From: Chelonoidis abingdonii
Taxonomy: Eukaryota; Chordata; Testudines; Testudinidae
DNA: 64,000 nt
Assembly (NCBI RefSeq): GCF_003597395.2
Contig: NC_133776.1
Coordinates: 33,220,052-33,284,051 of the forward strand
Reading direction: 5' to 3'
Shown here: positions 1-63,717 of the stretch, one piece after another
How the letters are laid out: every line of letters starts with the position of its first letter
How positions within the stretch are numbered: the stretch's first letter is position 1
Made by a program: the position numbers and the translations under genes
Notes under the pieces: model-generated
Told to the model about the DNA's origin: nothing
Database searches by the model: none
The model's input: only the letters and a program-made list of their open reading frames with translations

Positions 1-665
1 AGCTCAGTACCAATGCGGACACAAGAACAAATGGATATAAACTGGCCATCAGGAAGTTTAGACTTGAAATTAGACGAAGGTTTCTAGCCATCAGAGGAGT
101 AACGTTCTGGAATAGCCTTCCATGGGGAGCAGTGAGTCAAAAGACATACCTGGCTTCAAGACTAAGCTTGATAAGTTTATGGAAGGGATGGTATGATGGG
201 TTAGCCTAATTCTGGCAATTAATTGATCTTTGACTATTAGCAGTAAATATGCCCAATGCCCTGTGATGGGACACTAGATAGGGTGGGATCTGAGTTACTA
301 CAGGGAATTTTTTCCTGGTTGTCTGGCTGGTGAGTCTTGCCCACATGCTGAGTGTTTAGCTGATCACCATATTTGGGATCAGGAAGGAATTTTCCTCCAG
401 GGCAGATTGGCAGAGGCCCTGGAAGACCAGTTTTTCCTTCCTCTGCAGCATGGGGCTCGGGTCACTTGTTGGAGGATTCTCTGTACCTTGAAGTTTTTAA
501 ACCACAAGTTGAGGACTTCAGTAGCTCAGACATAGGTCAGAATCTCACTCACCCACTCCTGCTTGTTACAGGAGTGAGTGAGTGAGATTCTGTGGCCTGC
601 GTTGTGCAGGAGGTCAGACTAGAAGATCATAATGGTCCCTTCTGACCTTTAGGTCTGTGAGTCTA
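1..665 (+). mobile_element. CR1 LINE, 3' part (cut by window edge)
   Basis: The left end resembles the last part of CR1 ORF2. The right part is a CR1 3' tail: GTGGCCTGCGTTGTGCAGGA, GGTCAGACTAGAAGATCATA and a final GTCTGTGAGTCTATTAG. This tail is typical of turtle and crocodilian CR1 copies. An unusual inverted repeat lies at 538-592. No intact frame is present. Confidence 0.85.
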
Positions 666-669
666 TTAG

Positions 670-1830
670 TTCTGTGTGGTTCTTGCCTTGGAATCTCTGT
701 TCTCTATTCTGTATGCTGATGGAGATGCCTCCTTGTCCCATCTTCAATGCAAATGAGGCTAGAGGAGTTTCCTTAATCCTGTCATCCTTATCCCAGGGGT
801 TTAGGTGTGTCTCGCCCTGTCTTTTCGTAAGTCTCTCTTTTGATCAATTGTGGTTCAAGCAAAGGCTGGCGGGGAAGGGGGGAGAACACAGAGCTGCTAG
901 GTAACAGTTATGTATGCACAAGCTTCAGTTACCCAACTTCTGTATTTTTCCAGCTGTTTTTACAGTTTCTGGGTGTGACATATCCAGGGTACAATCTCGA
1001 CTCATGTGTAGGTGTGTCACCTCTGCCTTCTAACCTGGGATGTCCTTTACAATGTTTTGCTGCTGTAGCCTCCCATTTGGATTGCTCACAAACAGCTCCA
1101 GCATACAAGACGCTCTTAGCTATGTCTTTGTGTGTGCTGCAGCCAGCTAGCCACACTTTGGGTCTTACCAGTCTTAATTATATTGCAGGATGATTCCAAA
1201 ACAACCTTGGTCCTAGATTTCCCCCTAGAAATGTTTGTCCTGTACTTCCCAGCTTTCTCCTGGACAATAAAAATGTATATAAAGTCTGTTAATGCTTTAA
1301 TAGAAATAATATGCGCATAACTTTCCACCACAAATGGACTTTCCCAGACACTTTAAATTAAACACACTGGATTAGATAAAACAATAAAATAAGTTTTTAT
1401 TAATTACAAAGAGAGATTTTAAGTGAGGCATAAAAATCAGAAATGGTTACAAGAAAAATAGAGATAAAATGCAGTTGGTCCCTAACTTAACAAACTGTTA
1501 AATTGAAAGCCAAGTTTTTTTCACCATATGCTCTCAGCAATCTTATTGACCACATTTCTTAGGTCAGGACTCCTTCTCCAGTTCAATTGCTTCTTCCTTT
1601 TGTCCCTTCTCGTGCAGTGAATCGACGGACAGAAAGAGAGAGAGAAAGGAGGGGTGCCTTGGGTCTTTGTCTCCCTTTTTTATAGTGTCAGTCCCTCCCT
1701 TGGAAAACATTTCTAGCTGAGATTCAGGAGACAGAGTGTGTAGGAAAGGATGTTCCCTGCTGCTTTCCCTCACCTGTTGGAGCTTCTTTTGTTTCCCTTC
1801 CTGCTTAATAACTGTACTCATTCACTATAC
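670..1830. repeat. Dispersed repeat, possibly LTR-derived, copy 1
   Basis: This AT-rich stretch shares a recognisable block with 6580-6790, around TTTATTAATTACAAAGAGAG and TTTTAAGTGA followed by GGCATAAA. The sharing shows it is interspersed. Class is uncertain; the flavour suggests a decayed retroviral LTR in reverse orientation. Confidence 0.35.
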
Positions 1831-2039
1831 ACAATGAAAAATCATTAAAAATATTGCTATCAAAGGTCTTAATATTACCATTAACAATTTTTTTTATACT
1901 TCAATGTTATAAGTCAGTATATGTTGTTTTGTCCTACTCTTAATCTTTTAGAAAGGAGGAGGGACCTACTTGTAAAATGCTTGTTCTGTTTCTGACATGC
2001 TTGGTGTCAAATGATTGCTTGAATCCCAGATTGAGAGAA

Positions 2040-2880
2040 GGGATTACACAATGGCCATACTGGGTCAGACCAATGGTCTATCTAGCTCGATGTCCTGTTT
2101 TCTGACAGTGGCCAGTGGCAGATGCTTCAGAGAGAATGAACAGAATGGTACAATTATCAAGTGACGCATTTTATGTTGTCCAGCCCCAGAGCATGGGATT
2201 TCATCGTTGACCATCTTGGCTAATAGCCATTGATGGATGTGCCTTTCATGAATTTATCAAATTCTTTTTTTAACCCAGTTACTCTTTTGGCCTTCACAGA
2301 ATTCCCTAGCAATAGGTTCCACAGGATGACTGTGCACTGTCTGAAGAAGTACTTCCTTATGTTTGTTTAAAACCTGCTGCCTATTAATTTCATCAGGTGA
2401 CCCCTAATCCATGTGTTATATGAAGGGGGAAATAACATTTCCTTATTCACATTTGCCACACAATTCAGGATTTTATAGACTCCTTTCATATCCCCCGTTG
2501 TCCTTTCTTTTCTAAGCTAAACAGTCCTAGTCCTTGTAATCTCTTTTCATATGGAAGCTGTTCCATGCCCTTGATCATTTTTGTTGCCCCTCTTTATATC
2601 ATTTCCAATTCTAATACTGTATATTTTTTGAGATGGGGTGACCGACCAGCACATAGTATTCAAGGTGTGGGCATATCATGGATTTACATAGTGGCATTAT
2701 GATATTTTCTATCTTATTATCTACCCTTTCATAATGGTTCCTAACATTCTGTTAGCTATTTTAACTGCCATTGCACATTGAATGGATGTTTTCAGAAAAC
2801 TATTCATGATTCAGTTCCTATAGCTCTCTAGCTAAAATATCTGTTTACCTATAACAGAATAAAAAATACTCTTGACCTTC
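2040..2880 (-). mobile_element. CR1-type LINE 3' fragment (reverse)
   Basis: Reading in reverse, the sequence ends in the CR1-like tail complementary to GGCCATACTGGGTCAGACCA. It contains the characteristic antisense blocks around ATGGAAGCTGTTCCATGCCC and TTGATCATTTTTGTTGCCC. It is diverged and non-coding. Confidence 0.75.
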
Positions 2881-3000
2881 AGAATTACAGTAATCATCAA
2901 AGCATTGCTTTAAGCTCTTCCTTGAGTAGATGCAGCCATGTATTCCACTTCGGTGTGTATGCACCCAGCCATCAGAGCCGGAGAATTTTGCCTAGCAGTT

Positions 3001-3773
3001 CAGTAGAACCTCAGAGATACAAACACCAGAGTTATGGACTGACTGGTCAACCGGACACCATGTGGAACTGGAAGTAAGCAATCAGGCAGCAGTAGAGACG
3101 AGGAAAAAAAAAAAAAGGCAAGTAGTATACTATGCCTGTATTGCATCTTAAAGGTAGGCACATCTGGGCCCCATGTCCATACCCCCATGTGTGGGGCAGC
3201 CACTTACAACTAGGAGATAAAGACACTGAGCTTTGCAGGCACAGTCATGAGCCCCTGCTGCCAGCCTAAGGCAGCCTGAACAGACAGAGCAGGAGCAGCT
3301 GCTGGGGTCTGTGCACTGCTTTCCTTTAAGCTGCATGTGCTATTTTCACCACCTTCCCTCCCTTTGGCTGAGAGTGGGACAAGGTTGCAAGCTCAGTCTG
3401 AGTCTGGGAAAGAAGTTGCTGCAGCCCGAGCTGCTGATGCTGCAAGGAAGCTGCTGGTGGTGAGGTGGGAGCTGCTGCTCTTGCGGCCAAAGCCTGGCCT
3501 GGAGTGTGAGCTGCCTGAGCTGCTGGTGGCACGCTTTGCTCTGGAGAAGAAGCTGAGTTTTAAAGGGCCACAGCCTGCACTGTGCACCCACTTTTATGCC
3601 GAGGTGCTCCAGGGTGCCTTACTCATCATCTTTCCAGCCAGGGGCTAGAACCAGCTGCCTGTCCCCTCCCCCACTTGTGGGACAGGCACTTAGAGGTAGG
3701 AGGTGAAGATGAACATTTCAGAGTTATGAACAGTCTCCTTTCCCGAGGTGCCCGTAACTCTGAGGTTCTGCTT
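3001..3773. mobile_element. Tigger-like (Tc1/mariner) DNA transposon, non-autonomous
   Basis: The left terminus CAGTAGAACCTCAGAG at 3001 is mirrored by CTCTGAGGTTCTGCT at 3758-3772. Subterminal GAGTTATGGACTG and GAGTTATGAACAG sequences also match in inverse sense. The interior is GC-rich and has no transposase. Family name is from memory of similar turtle repeats. Confidence 0.6.
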
Positions 3774-4011
3774 TATCTGTAAAAGGGAGGCACTTGCACC
3801 TCATGGCCATATCCCCTCCCCTGGTTATATGAGGTGGTGCTGGTCCAATTCCCCTAAGTTTCTTCTTTCCACCTGTAGCTGGTGTCAGAGCTCTGTGTGG
3901 TTCTTAACCTCATGTTTCCTCTGTCCTTTTTAGTGACTTATTCTAGTTGTATACAGTTAGTACCATAGTGCTACTGTTTCTCAGATTTAATCAAGTTTTT
4001 CCCTGGTGATG

Positions 4012-4798
4012 TGTCACAACCCCGTGTTCCCCTCCCTCAAGGGGTGCCTTGGGGAGGCAGATCAGCACTGTATGTTGCTAACGCTGTTGCAGGCATCACA
4101 AGGCATTTTGGGAAGGGTTAAAGGTGTGAGTGTGGAGTGGAAGATTCCTTTGCAGGTTACGAGAGGCCGAAGGGGGAGGAAGGGAGAAGAGAACGGGTTA
4201 ACTGAATGCCTCAGTTCTCAGCTTAGTCCAAAGATAAGACATGAGCTCCAGTCCAAGGTCATGGCACTTGAGACGGTGAAGGCCAGCGAGGGGAAAAACC
4301 ACCATCTCATGTCCCTGAAGCTGGTTTGTTTTGGGAACGCTGATGAGGCTACAGAAAGGCGGTTTGGTCTGGTACAAAGAGCATGGGGGACACAGGTCCC
4401 TGAACAAAATGCTCCCAAAAGACCCCAAGACTTAAAACCTCTTGAGAGCTGAAGCAAATCAGAGATCAACAGCGGATCCCGGACGACCTGTGCACAGGAC
4501 AGAACTCCAGTCCACCTCTTCTTCCCCTTCTTCATACATTACACCGAGGCTTGGCCAGCCCCGGTAGTGCATGTGTGAGTATGACAGTGGGTTAGGACTT
4601 GGGGCACTTACACTTTCTTCCTTCTCCTGAGTGACGTGGGGAACCCCCAGCACACTCTGCTGTTGTTTTATTATTTTATTAATAAAGCTTTAAAATTTAG
4701 TCACTTGCTGTGTGCCTCCATCTCCTCCAGTAATGATCCTGCGGCCTCAGCCTTATCACCTGGTGCCTCAGGCAAATTGGTAACATAAATCTGTCACA
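4012..4798 (+). mobile_element. Solo LTR, endogenous-retrovirus type, 4-bp target duplication
   Basis: The unit begins TGTCACAAC and ends CTGTCACA, and both sides carry GATG (4008-4011 and 4799-4802). A late AATAAA at about 4680 fits an LTR R region. A 4-bp duplication is usual for class I endogenous retroviruses. The 148-residue open frame inside it is chance coding in an LTR. No internal viral genes are present. Confidence 0.65.
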
Positions 4799-5389
4799 GA
4801 TGCCCTTACCAGGATTCAACCATTGACTGTTGTGTGGGGGAATGTCCTAAATAATGATCTCTACATGAGATGCTTGCTTTGCTCAGGTGAACCCCAGATC
4901 AGGGAGCAGTGTTTGATTTGCAAGTCATTGACAAAATGAACTTCAGTGGCAAGAGATCTTTGCCTAAAGCAGCACGTTCTTAAACAGGCCATGAGGCCTG
5001 CTTCGGCACTGAGGCCCATGTCAGATCTGAGGTCACTTTTGGGTTCACAGGTTGCTTCTGTTTTGTGCTCGAGCTGGCATCTGTCTGAAGAGATGAAGTC
5101 CCAAGCTCTCCCTTGGTCCAGGATTTTGCCAGAGCTATGACATTTACTGCCCCACTGTCTGGCCAGGCTGCTGAAACCCTTGGGTTCATCAGCACCGCAT
5201 CCTGACATTCCCATGCTGCAGACTGTTGAAGTGAGGCTGGTGGTGAGCTTAGCACCAGGGACCTTCTCAGCACCAGGAAGTTCTTTGGCACCATTGCACC
5301 TACTGCAAAGGGATTGGAGAAATACTACTTTGTAGTGGTGCAGGGATTTGAGGCTTTTTACTCCCACCTGGCCCCTAATTCCCTGGTTG

Positions 5390-5760
5390 TAACTGCAGTT
5401 AATGACAGGGCTCAGTAGGGTAGGTTTAGGTCCATTGTTAAGGACAGGGACTTCAACAAGATGAATTTAAAGGGTAGAAAAATCTGTGCCTCCTCTTGAC
5501 TACAAATGCAGATTGCCAGCCAGTGGGCATGCTGTCCAAGCATGACTTAGTAAATTTGTCAGCCATGTCTAAATTTGCACACCAGCTGCCTGAAACCTCC
5601 AGGGAGGAATTTTGGGAGTTTATTACAGAGGGCTGCTTGGTTGCCAAGATGTCACTACAGTCCATGCTAGACATCACAGATGCCTTGGCAGTGACCAAGA
5701 GAAGGTGTCCTAGATGCAAAGCTCGGGCATTGCTCTCAATGTACAACAGGCAATAGAGGA
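5390..5760 (+). pseudogene. DIRS-type retrotransposon gag-like remnant
   Basis: The frame at 5496-5756 reads DLVNLSAMSKFAHQLPETSR then EEFWEFITEG and SLQSMLDITDA. This resembles the gag-like region of vertebrate DIRS elements (pattern M.KF...LPE..R.EF...L.EG). The surrounding 4860-6110 is probably the same decayed element; its serine-rich long antisense frame is a shadow. Confidence 0.5.
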
Positions 5761-6237
5761 TTTTTCCTTCAAGGGACCGCTGCTTTTTTTTGGACAAACC
5801 TGATATAACTCTGTGCTCCTTCAAAGATTTTAGGGCAACCCTTCTGTCCTTGGAGATGTATACACCTCTGAGGTGCCATTACAGTGGACAACACTAACAC
5901 ATAACAATGCCCCTTGGACAGTATCTTCCCTTGAGACATTAGGAAAACCACATAAAGGAGCATAGATCCCAGAGGTGGAGGCATTCGGGTCCTGGGTTTG
6001 GCCAGTCCACACAACCAAACCCACCTTCTGATGTATTGAACTTCCACAAGTTAAAAAGTGGAAATACTTTAACCAGACTGTTCTCCACCAGTTTGAAGCC
6101 AATAAGACATATGCTCCTAAGTCATTTAGGTGCTTTTGAAAAAAATCACCTGTAGCTGTCTAAATGTAGGTTTATGAACCTAACTTCAGGCTCCTATTTT
6201 TGAAAATTGTTACATATGTATTAAAAAGTTCACAATA

Positions 6238-7060
6238 ACAGTGTGTGACAGGATCCCTGGGGTGAGCCTGCACTGGGGGACTGCTGAGCTCTCCAAACCC
6301 ACCAACATGGGTTTCCTCTCACACTGTGATACTGAAGCTACAAACATCCAGCAGGTACTGCACTTATACAGCCATTCACAGGCAGGGACACACCCAACTG
6401 AGTTACATGAATGATCTCCTAGTCTCTCATGAACCATCAGTAGAGAGGCTCCAGTAAATTCCCTCCAGTTCCACAGTCTTGCAGCCCAGATCTGTACCAT
6501 TTTGTATTGGTCAGCAGCCTGACCAGTGTAAGTTCATTACTGAGTTCACCACTTCGTCATAGGAAGGTGGAAATGCACTAGCCTTTGTAACCTGAGTAGA
6601 TTTCCCAAGCACTTTAGTTTATTAACTACAGAAAGATAGATTTTAAGTGATAATAAGTGGTAGGCATAAAGGTCAGAGATAGTTACTTTTAAGAAAATAA
6701 AAAGTAAATACGCATTCTAAATCCTAAACTTTTAGTCTAGGAAGGAGTTGAATCGAACAGCTTTTCTCACCGTGACAGATGTTACAATCAGGTTTACAGT
6801 TCTTCAATACACAGACTGAACACCCATCCAGCCTGGGACCAAACTCCTTCAGTAGAAAGTCTTTTTTCCTCCAGACATTCTTCCAGGTGTAGAGTTGGGC
6901 AGGGAGAGAGGCCAAGGGATGATGTCATCGTTTCTCTTTCTATACATTCTCCCAGCTGCTTAAAAGATCCCTGCTGTGATGTGGGGTTCAGGCATCCCCT
7001 ATTGGTCAGGCAGTCTCCATTGTCTACATGCTCTCTCTCAGAAGTCTCTGGGATGGCCAT
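6238..7060. repeat. Dispersed repeat, possibly LTR-derived, copy 2
   Basis: It shares with 1370-1560 the block TTTATTAACTACAGAAAGAT, TTTTAAGTGATAATAAG and GGCATAAAGGTCAGAGATAG. It is more diverged than copy 1, and no coding potential is evident. Confidence 0.35.
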
Positions 7061-7917
7061 TGGGAAAGTGGATTCCCTTTTAATGGGCCATCAGATTACA
7101 GCTTTATCAAACCAATTTTAAACTTTTTGCTTTTGCAATTTTAGATTATTTTTTAACTAGCTAAATTACGAATGCTGATTTTTTTTTTAAAGCATCTACT
7201 GGCAGAGTCTTTTATTTGCAGTTTACAAGACTGCTATAAGCAAAAAAACAGACTACTGAGAATTAATGTCCTGATTCTTGCAAACATTTAAACAGTACAT
7301 AATTTTACTCACCTGAATAGTTCTACAGTACAAGCTGTGTTATCTGGCCCTGTACCAACTGGAAAGCGCTATAAACTGGCATTTCTAATCTTCATAGAAA
7401 GTCTGGTTTGGAGCTGGCAGATTCCCTAGCTGGCGCCACATGGCTCCCCAGAAGTGATGACATGTCCCTGCTACTCTTAGGCGGAGGAATGTCCATGAGG
7501 GGTTCGGACTGTAGGAGGAGGTGCAGGTCTGGGGTTGGGGCATGGAAAGGGTGTAGTTTGGGTGCAAGAGGGAGGTCGGGGCAGAGGGTTGGGGTGTAGG
7601 AAGTATTTCACAGTGCTGGATCCAGGGGCACTTAAGTTGGGCTACCTCTCCCTGCTGTTCCTAGGCAGAGGCATGGCTAGGCAGCTCTGATTTTAATCAA
7701 TGAATTTTAAAAAATGAGATGATTTATATTGATTTGATTTAAAGTGCTCTGTGCTGGGTGCAACTTGATTGATGATTTGAATTTTGACCAAAGAATTTGA
7801 GCCACATACATTCTCTTATTTTGCTTTCTGGAATCCTGTATTTCATAGCAGTATTGTCTCATTGTTTCTTGTACTCCCCCATCTGTCCATATATATTTGT
7901 TGTCTCGTATCATACTT

Positions 7918-8153
7918 AGGTCTAGTCTGCACTAGGAAATTAGGTTGATATAACTGGCACTTGGGTCTGAAAAATCCATACTCCTGTATAACTACATCAC
8001 TCAGCTCTAACCCCGCTGACCTAGCTACTGCTTCTTGGGGAGGTGGATTACCTGTGCCAACAGGCAAACCCCACCCACTGGTGTAGATAACATCTTCACT
8101 GCAGCTTTACAGTGGCACAGCTGCTGCAGCATTTCAAGTGTAGACAAGCTCTT
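7918..8153. mobile_element. Harbinger-like MITE
   Basis: It starts GGTCTAGTCTGCACTAGG and ends AAGTGTAGACAAGCTC, the inverted GTCTACAC-type termini shared by the other Harbinger elements here. The interior TTAGGTTGATATAACT is also typical. It is non-coding. Confidence 0.55.
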
Positions 8154-8156
8154 GGA

Positions 8157-8275
8157 TTGTAAACTCTTTGGGGCAAGGACTGTCTCTTTTTTTTATTCTG
8201 TGTTTACACAGCATTTAGCAATGGGATTCTGGTCCTGGTGCTTCTAGGCACTATGATAATACAGATAATAAATTG
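8157..8275 (+). repeat. L2/MIR-type 3' tail fossil
   Basis: The phrase TGTAAACTCTTTGGGGCAAG, then GACTGTCT and CAGCATTTAGCA ending in AATACAGATAATAAATTG, matches the conserved tail of L2-like LINEs and their SINEs in sauropsids. Confidence 0.5.
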
Positions 8276-8640
8276 AACCTGATTTTTATAATCTGACTCC
8301 ACCTTTGGAAGAAGGTATAAATCCAGTACAGTCTTGTATTTTCTTAAATCTGTGAGGGAGAAGTTCTAAATGTTACTTAATGAGCTTATTTTGTTCATTA
8401 TTATGGGGCATCATCATGATCAGATGCTGTGGATTTTTTATTTTAACCTCGAGCAGTTTGTTATTCATCTATTTTTGTTGTGTCAAGTCTGTCCTTTTCT
8501 TCACTCTTTCTTCCATTTTCTCACTTTTTGCAGCCATGGTACTCAGAGTTGACTGGCATTTGACAGATTTGTACATGTCAAATTTCCAACATAGCTTTCA
8601 AGTACAGTTAGCATATATGGTGGGCAGAGGGAGAAACTAC

Positions 8641-9300
8641 GGAAATCATAGAATCATCAAAATGGAGGGCTGGAAAGGGCCTCAAAGTCATCAAGCTCAG
8701 CCTCCTGTGCTGAGGCAGGACCAAGTAAACCTGCCAAGTGTTTGCCCAACCTGTTCTGAAAAACCTCCAATGATAGGAATTCCACTACCTCCCTTGGAAG
8801 CCTGTTCCAGAGCTTAAATGCCCTTATAGTTAAAGTTTTTCCTAATATCCTATCTAAATTGCTATTCTTTCAGGTTAAGCCCATTACTGCTTGTCCTACC
8901 TTCAGGGACGTGGAGAACAATTGATCATGGTCCTCTTTATAATAGCCTTCACATATTTGAAGACTGCTGTCGGGTCCTTCCTCAGTCATCTTGTCTCAAG
9001 ACTAAACATGTCCAGGTTTTTTAATCTTTCCTCATAGGTCATGTTTTCTAAAACTTTTATAATTTTTGTTGGTTTCCTCTGGAATCTCTCCAGTTTGTCC
9101 ACATCTTTCCTAAAGTATGGCTCCCAGAACTGGACACAGTACTCCAACTGAGGGCTCATCAGTGCTGAGTAGAACGGGACAGTTATCTTCCATGTCTTAC
9201 ATATTGTACTCCTGTTAGTACACTCCAGAATGATATTAGCCTTCCTCACAACTACATCACAGCTGACTCTTGTTCAGTTCAATATTCAAATCCCCAAACT
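8641..9300 (-). mobile_element. CR1 LINE, 3' end with ORF2 C-terminus (reverse)
   Basis: The minus strand at 8986-9249 encodes an 87-residue piece of CR1 ORF2: MSPQLEYCVQFWEPYFRKDV, DKLERFQRKPTKIIKVLENM and TYEERLKNL. These are the hallmark ORF2 C-terminal strings. The lower-coordinate part is the 3' tail, ending near the TCATAGAATCATC motif at 8647. It is 5'-truncated. Confidence 0.85.
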
Positions 9301-9674
9301 CTCCAGCTCCTGCCTCAGAGCATAAGCCACATCCTGCTCTGTTTGTACAGATACAATTTATACCAATTCAAAACAGTTTTATGGCTGCCAAACTTTTGAT
9401 TTGTTCTTGATTATGCTTTACAAAAGTGTGTGTCTTTTTTTCTTTTTGTTTTTCCAGAGCTACAGTTCTGGCTAAGAACTTCACTCATCACCATGGTGTC
9501 TAAGTGCCTGTTAATTTCTCAAACCCACCAGAAATTTATGCAGTTGTTTTAGGAATTATTGCTAACAAACATTCTCTTTCTTCAAACACTTTAATATAAT
9601 TTTGTTTTTCAGCAATATATTTGCTTTAGCTTCAAACTGAAATGTTCAAATCCTATTTTCTTACTGATTTTCAG

Positions 9675-61957
<52,283 letters not shown>

Positions 61958-62045
61958 TGGAAGAGTTCGTTTTTTTTAAATGACCATCTATTAATGAAAC
62001 CTTCAAATTTATAGAACAATAAAAATTAAACCAACACTTTTTTAA
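61958..62045 (+). other. GK5: GK5 3' untranslated region, proximal part
   Basis: This AT-rich sequence follows the stop codon and contains an AATAAA hexamer at 62018-62023. A cleavage site would be expected within about 30 bases. A second AATAAA at 62875-62880 could serve a longer transcript, but it lies beyond an L2-like repeat. Confidence 0.6.
62018..62023 (+). promoter_or_regulatory. Polyadenylation signal AATAAA
   Basis: A canonical AATAAA lies 61 bases after the GK5 stop codon, followed by an A-rich then T-rich context. It would give a short 3' UTR. Confidence 0.6.
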
Positions 62046-62269
62046 TGGAGTTTACACTTGGTACTGTTGAATTTCAACATCCTCCCTACTTCTGTTAGAT
62101 TACTTACTACTGCATTTTGACCCATCATATCCTCCTTGCTATACCTGTTGATATGCTGCAGCAGCCATGTCCCTTTGGTGACGTGAAGGCCCACAAGAAT
62201 CTTGAATGCCACTGCCATTTGTGGAGTATAAGATGACTGATAGTCTGTGGGGACTAAGGACACTTACCC

Positions 62270-62800
62270 CAGTTATGGTGAGCAAAGGTGGGGAGATGTG
62301 GCAAAAGATGCTTCTTGTTTGCTTTGTCAAATGGAGATTTGATTACTATAATTTGCTCTGCATTGGAATATACTTTGAGATCACTTACAAACTTAACCCA
62401 GTGCAGAATTTAGCTGTCTTTCTTATTGTCAGGGAATTTTCCATGACGGGTTCTCTACTTTGGAACAGTTCCGTTCCCTTCCCTTGGCTTGAAAAAGCCT
62501 GCATTTCTTAACCTTCAGGGCATGCTGCAAGGCAACTCTATTTCGATGGACATTTCTGGGACGAACAAGGTGATTGCATGTGGGATTTTATTATTTATGG
62601 TGGACTTCATTTAATATGGGTGCTTTATATATGGGTATGTGTTGCTGACTGTGAGCTAATATGTTACATGTTAATTGACTAGACAGAATCTATATTTGTA
62701 ACCAGTTTTTTGTTCATGGTGTGTGTTTGTTTGTACACTGCCTAGAGCTTAGGCACTATATGAAGTCTAAATATAAATACTGTGGATCAGTACTACATGA
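62270..62800 (+). mobile_element. L2-like LINE 3' fragment
   Basis: The plus strand reads KWRFDYYNLLCIGIYFEITY, KLNPVQNLAVF and GSLLWNSSVPFPWLEKA, resembling the L2 ORF2 C-terminus (LDYCN...LQ.VQN.A). A tail TGTACACTGCCTAGAGCTTA then GGCACTATATGAAG follows. Confidence 0.6.
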
Positions 62801-63437
62801 AATCATTTCATTTCATGATTTTTATAGCTAACAGTTTTTCTCTGATATGCAGCTCAACAAATCTTTAATTTTGTAATAAAAGTCGGTATTATTGTACTGT
62901 TGATAATTAATACAAATAGCGGTTAAAAGTAATTACATACTGTATCCTATTTTTTTAAAGTATGTATTAATGTTTTCTAAGCTATCATTATTAAATTATA
63001 TTGTGCTAAAGCAGCCAAACGTACTTTGGTTTTGAAGACCTACTTTACTGTTATTATTTTAAAAAATGGAATAAAAATTATAATGCATATAACATAGTAA
63101 GTTATAGTTTATAGCAGCATCTAGCTATAACTAAGAATCTTTAATAATTTTCATTATACCCCCTTTTTGTCAGGAGTCGCTCAACTGCAAAATGTATTCC
63201 AATCTTAACACTCTTTAAAAATTAAAACTTTTTAGCTCTTGATCTATGTGGACTACTTGTTTTTAGCTTCTTTTAAGAATAGATTTTTAACGTACTGAGG
63301 ATTCAAATGAATAAAATTTGCATTGAGATACTTTAAACAAAGTTTATTAGTATGACTCTGGTCTCAAATTGATCTATTTTATTTTTTGTCAGAAATATGT
63401 ATCCATAACAAATTGCTATGCCTGGATATTAATAATA
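62801..63437. other. Intergenic AT-rich sequence downstream of GK5
   Basis: It contains AATAAA at 62875-62880, a possible distal polyadenylation signal. No gene seen. Confidence 0.5.
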
Positions 63438-63717
63438 TACCTCTACCTTGATATAACGCGGTCCTCGGGAGCCAAAAAATCTTACCCCGTTATAGGTGAA
63501 ACCGTGTTATATTGGGGTAGCGGCCAGGGCTCCGATGGTGATTTAAAGGGCCCAGGGCTCCAGCTGCTGTGGGGAGCCCCGGGCCCTATAAATCTCTGCC
63601 CAAGTCCTGCTGCCAGATATAACACGGTAAAGCAGCTCCGCCCCCCAGAGCGCTGCTTTACCATGTTATATCTGAATTAGTGTTATATCGGGTCGGTTAT
63701 ATTGGGGTAGAGGTGTA
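63438..63717. mobile_element. Mariner-like MITE with TA duplication
   Basis: The left end TACCTCTACCTTGATATAAC is mirrored by GTTATATTGGGGTAGAGGTG then TA at the right end. The flanks are TA on both sides. The 280-bp body repeats ATATAACACGG-type motifs inwardly. Superfamily is inferred from the TA target. Confidence 0.7.

Noticed and set aside
4861..5367. 168-codon minus-strand open frame
   Set aside because: It is antisense to the DIRS gag-like remnant region and has no recognisable domain.
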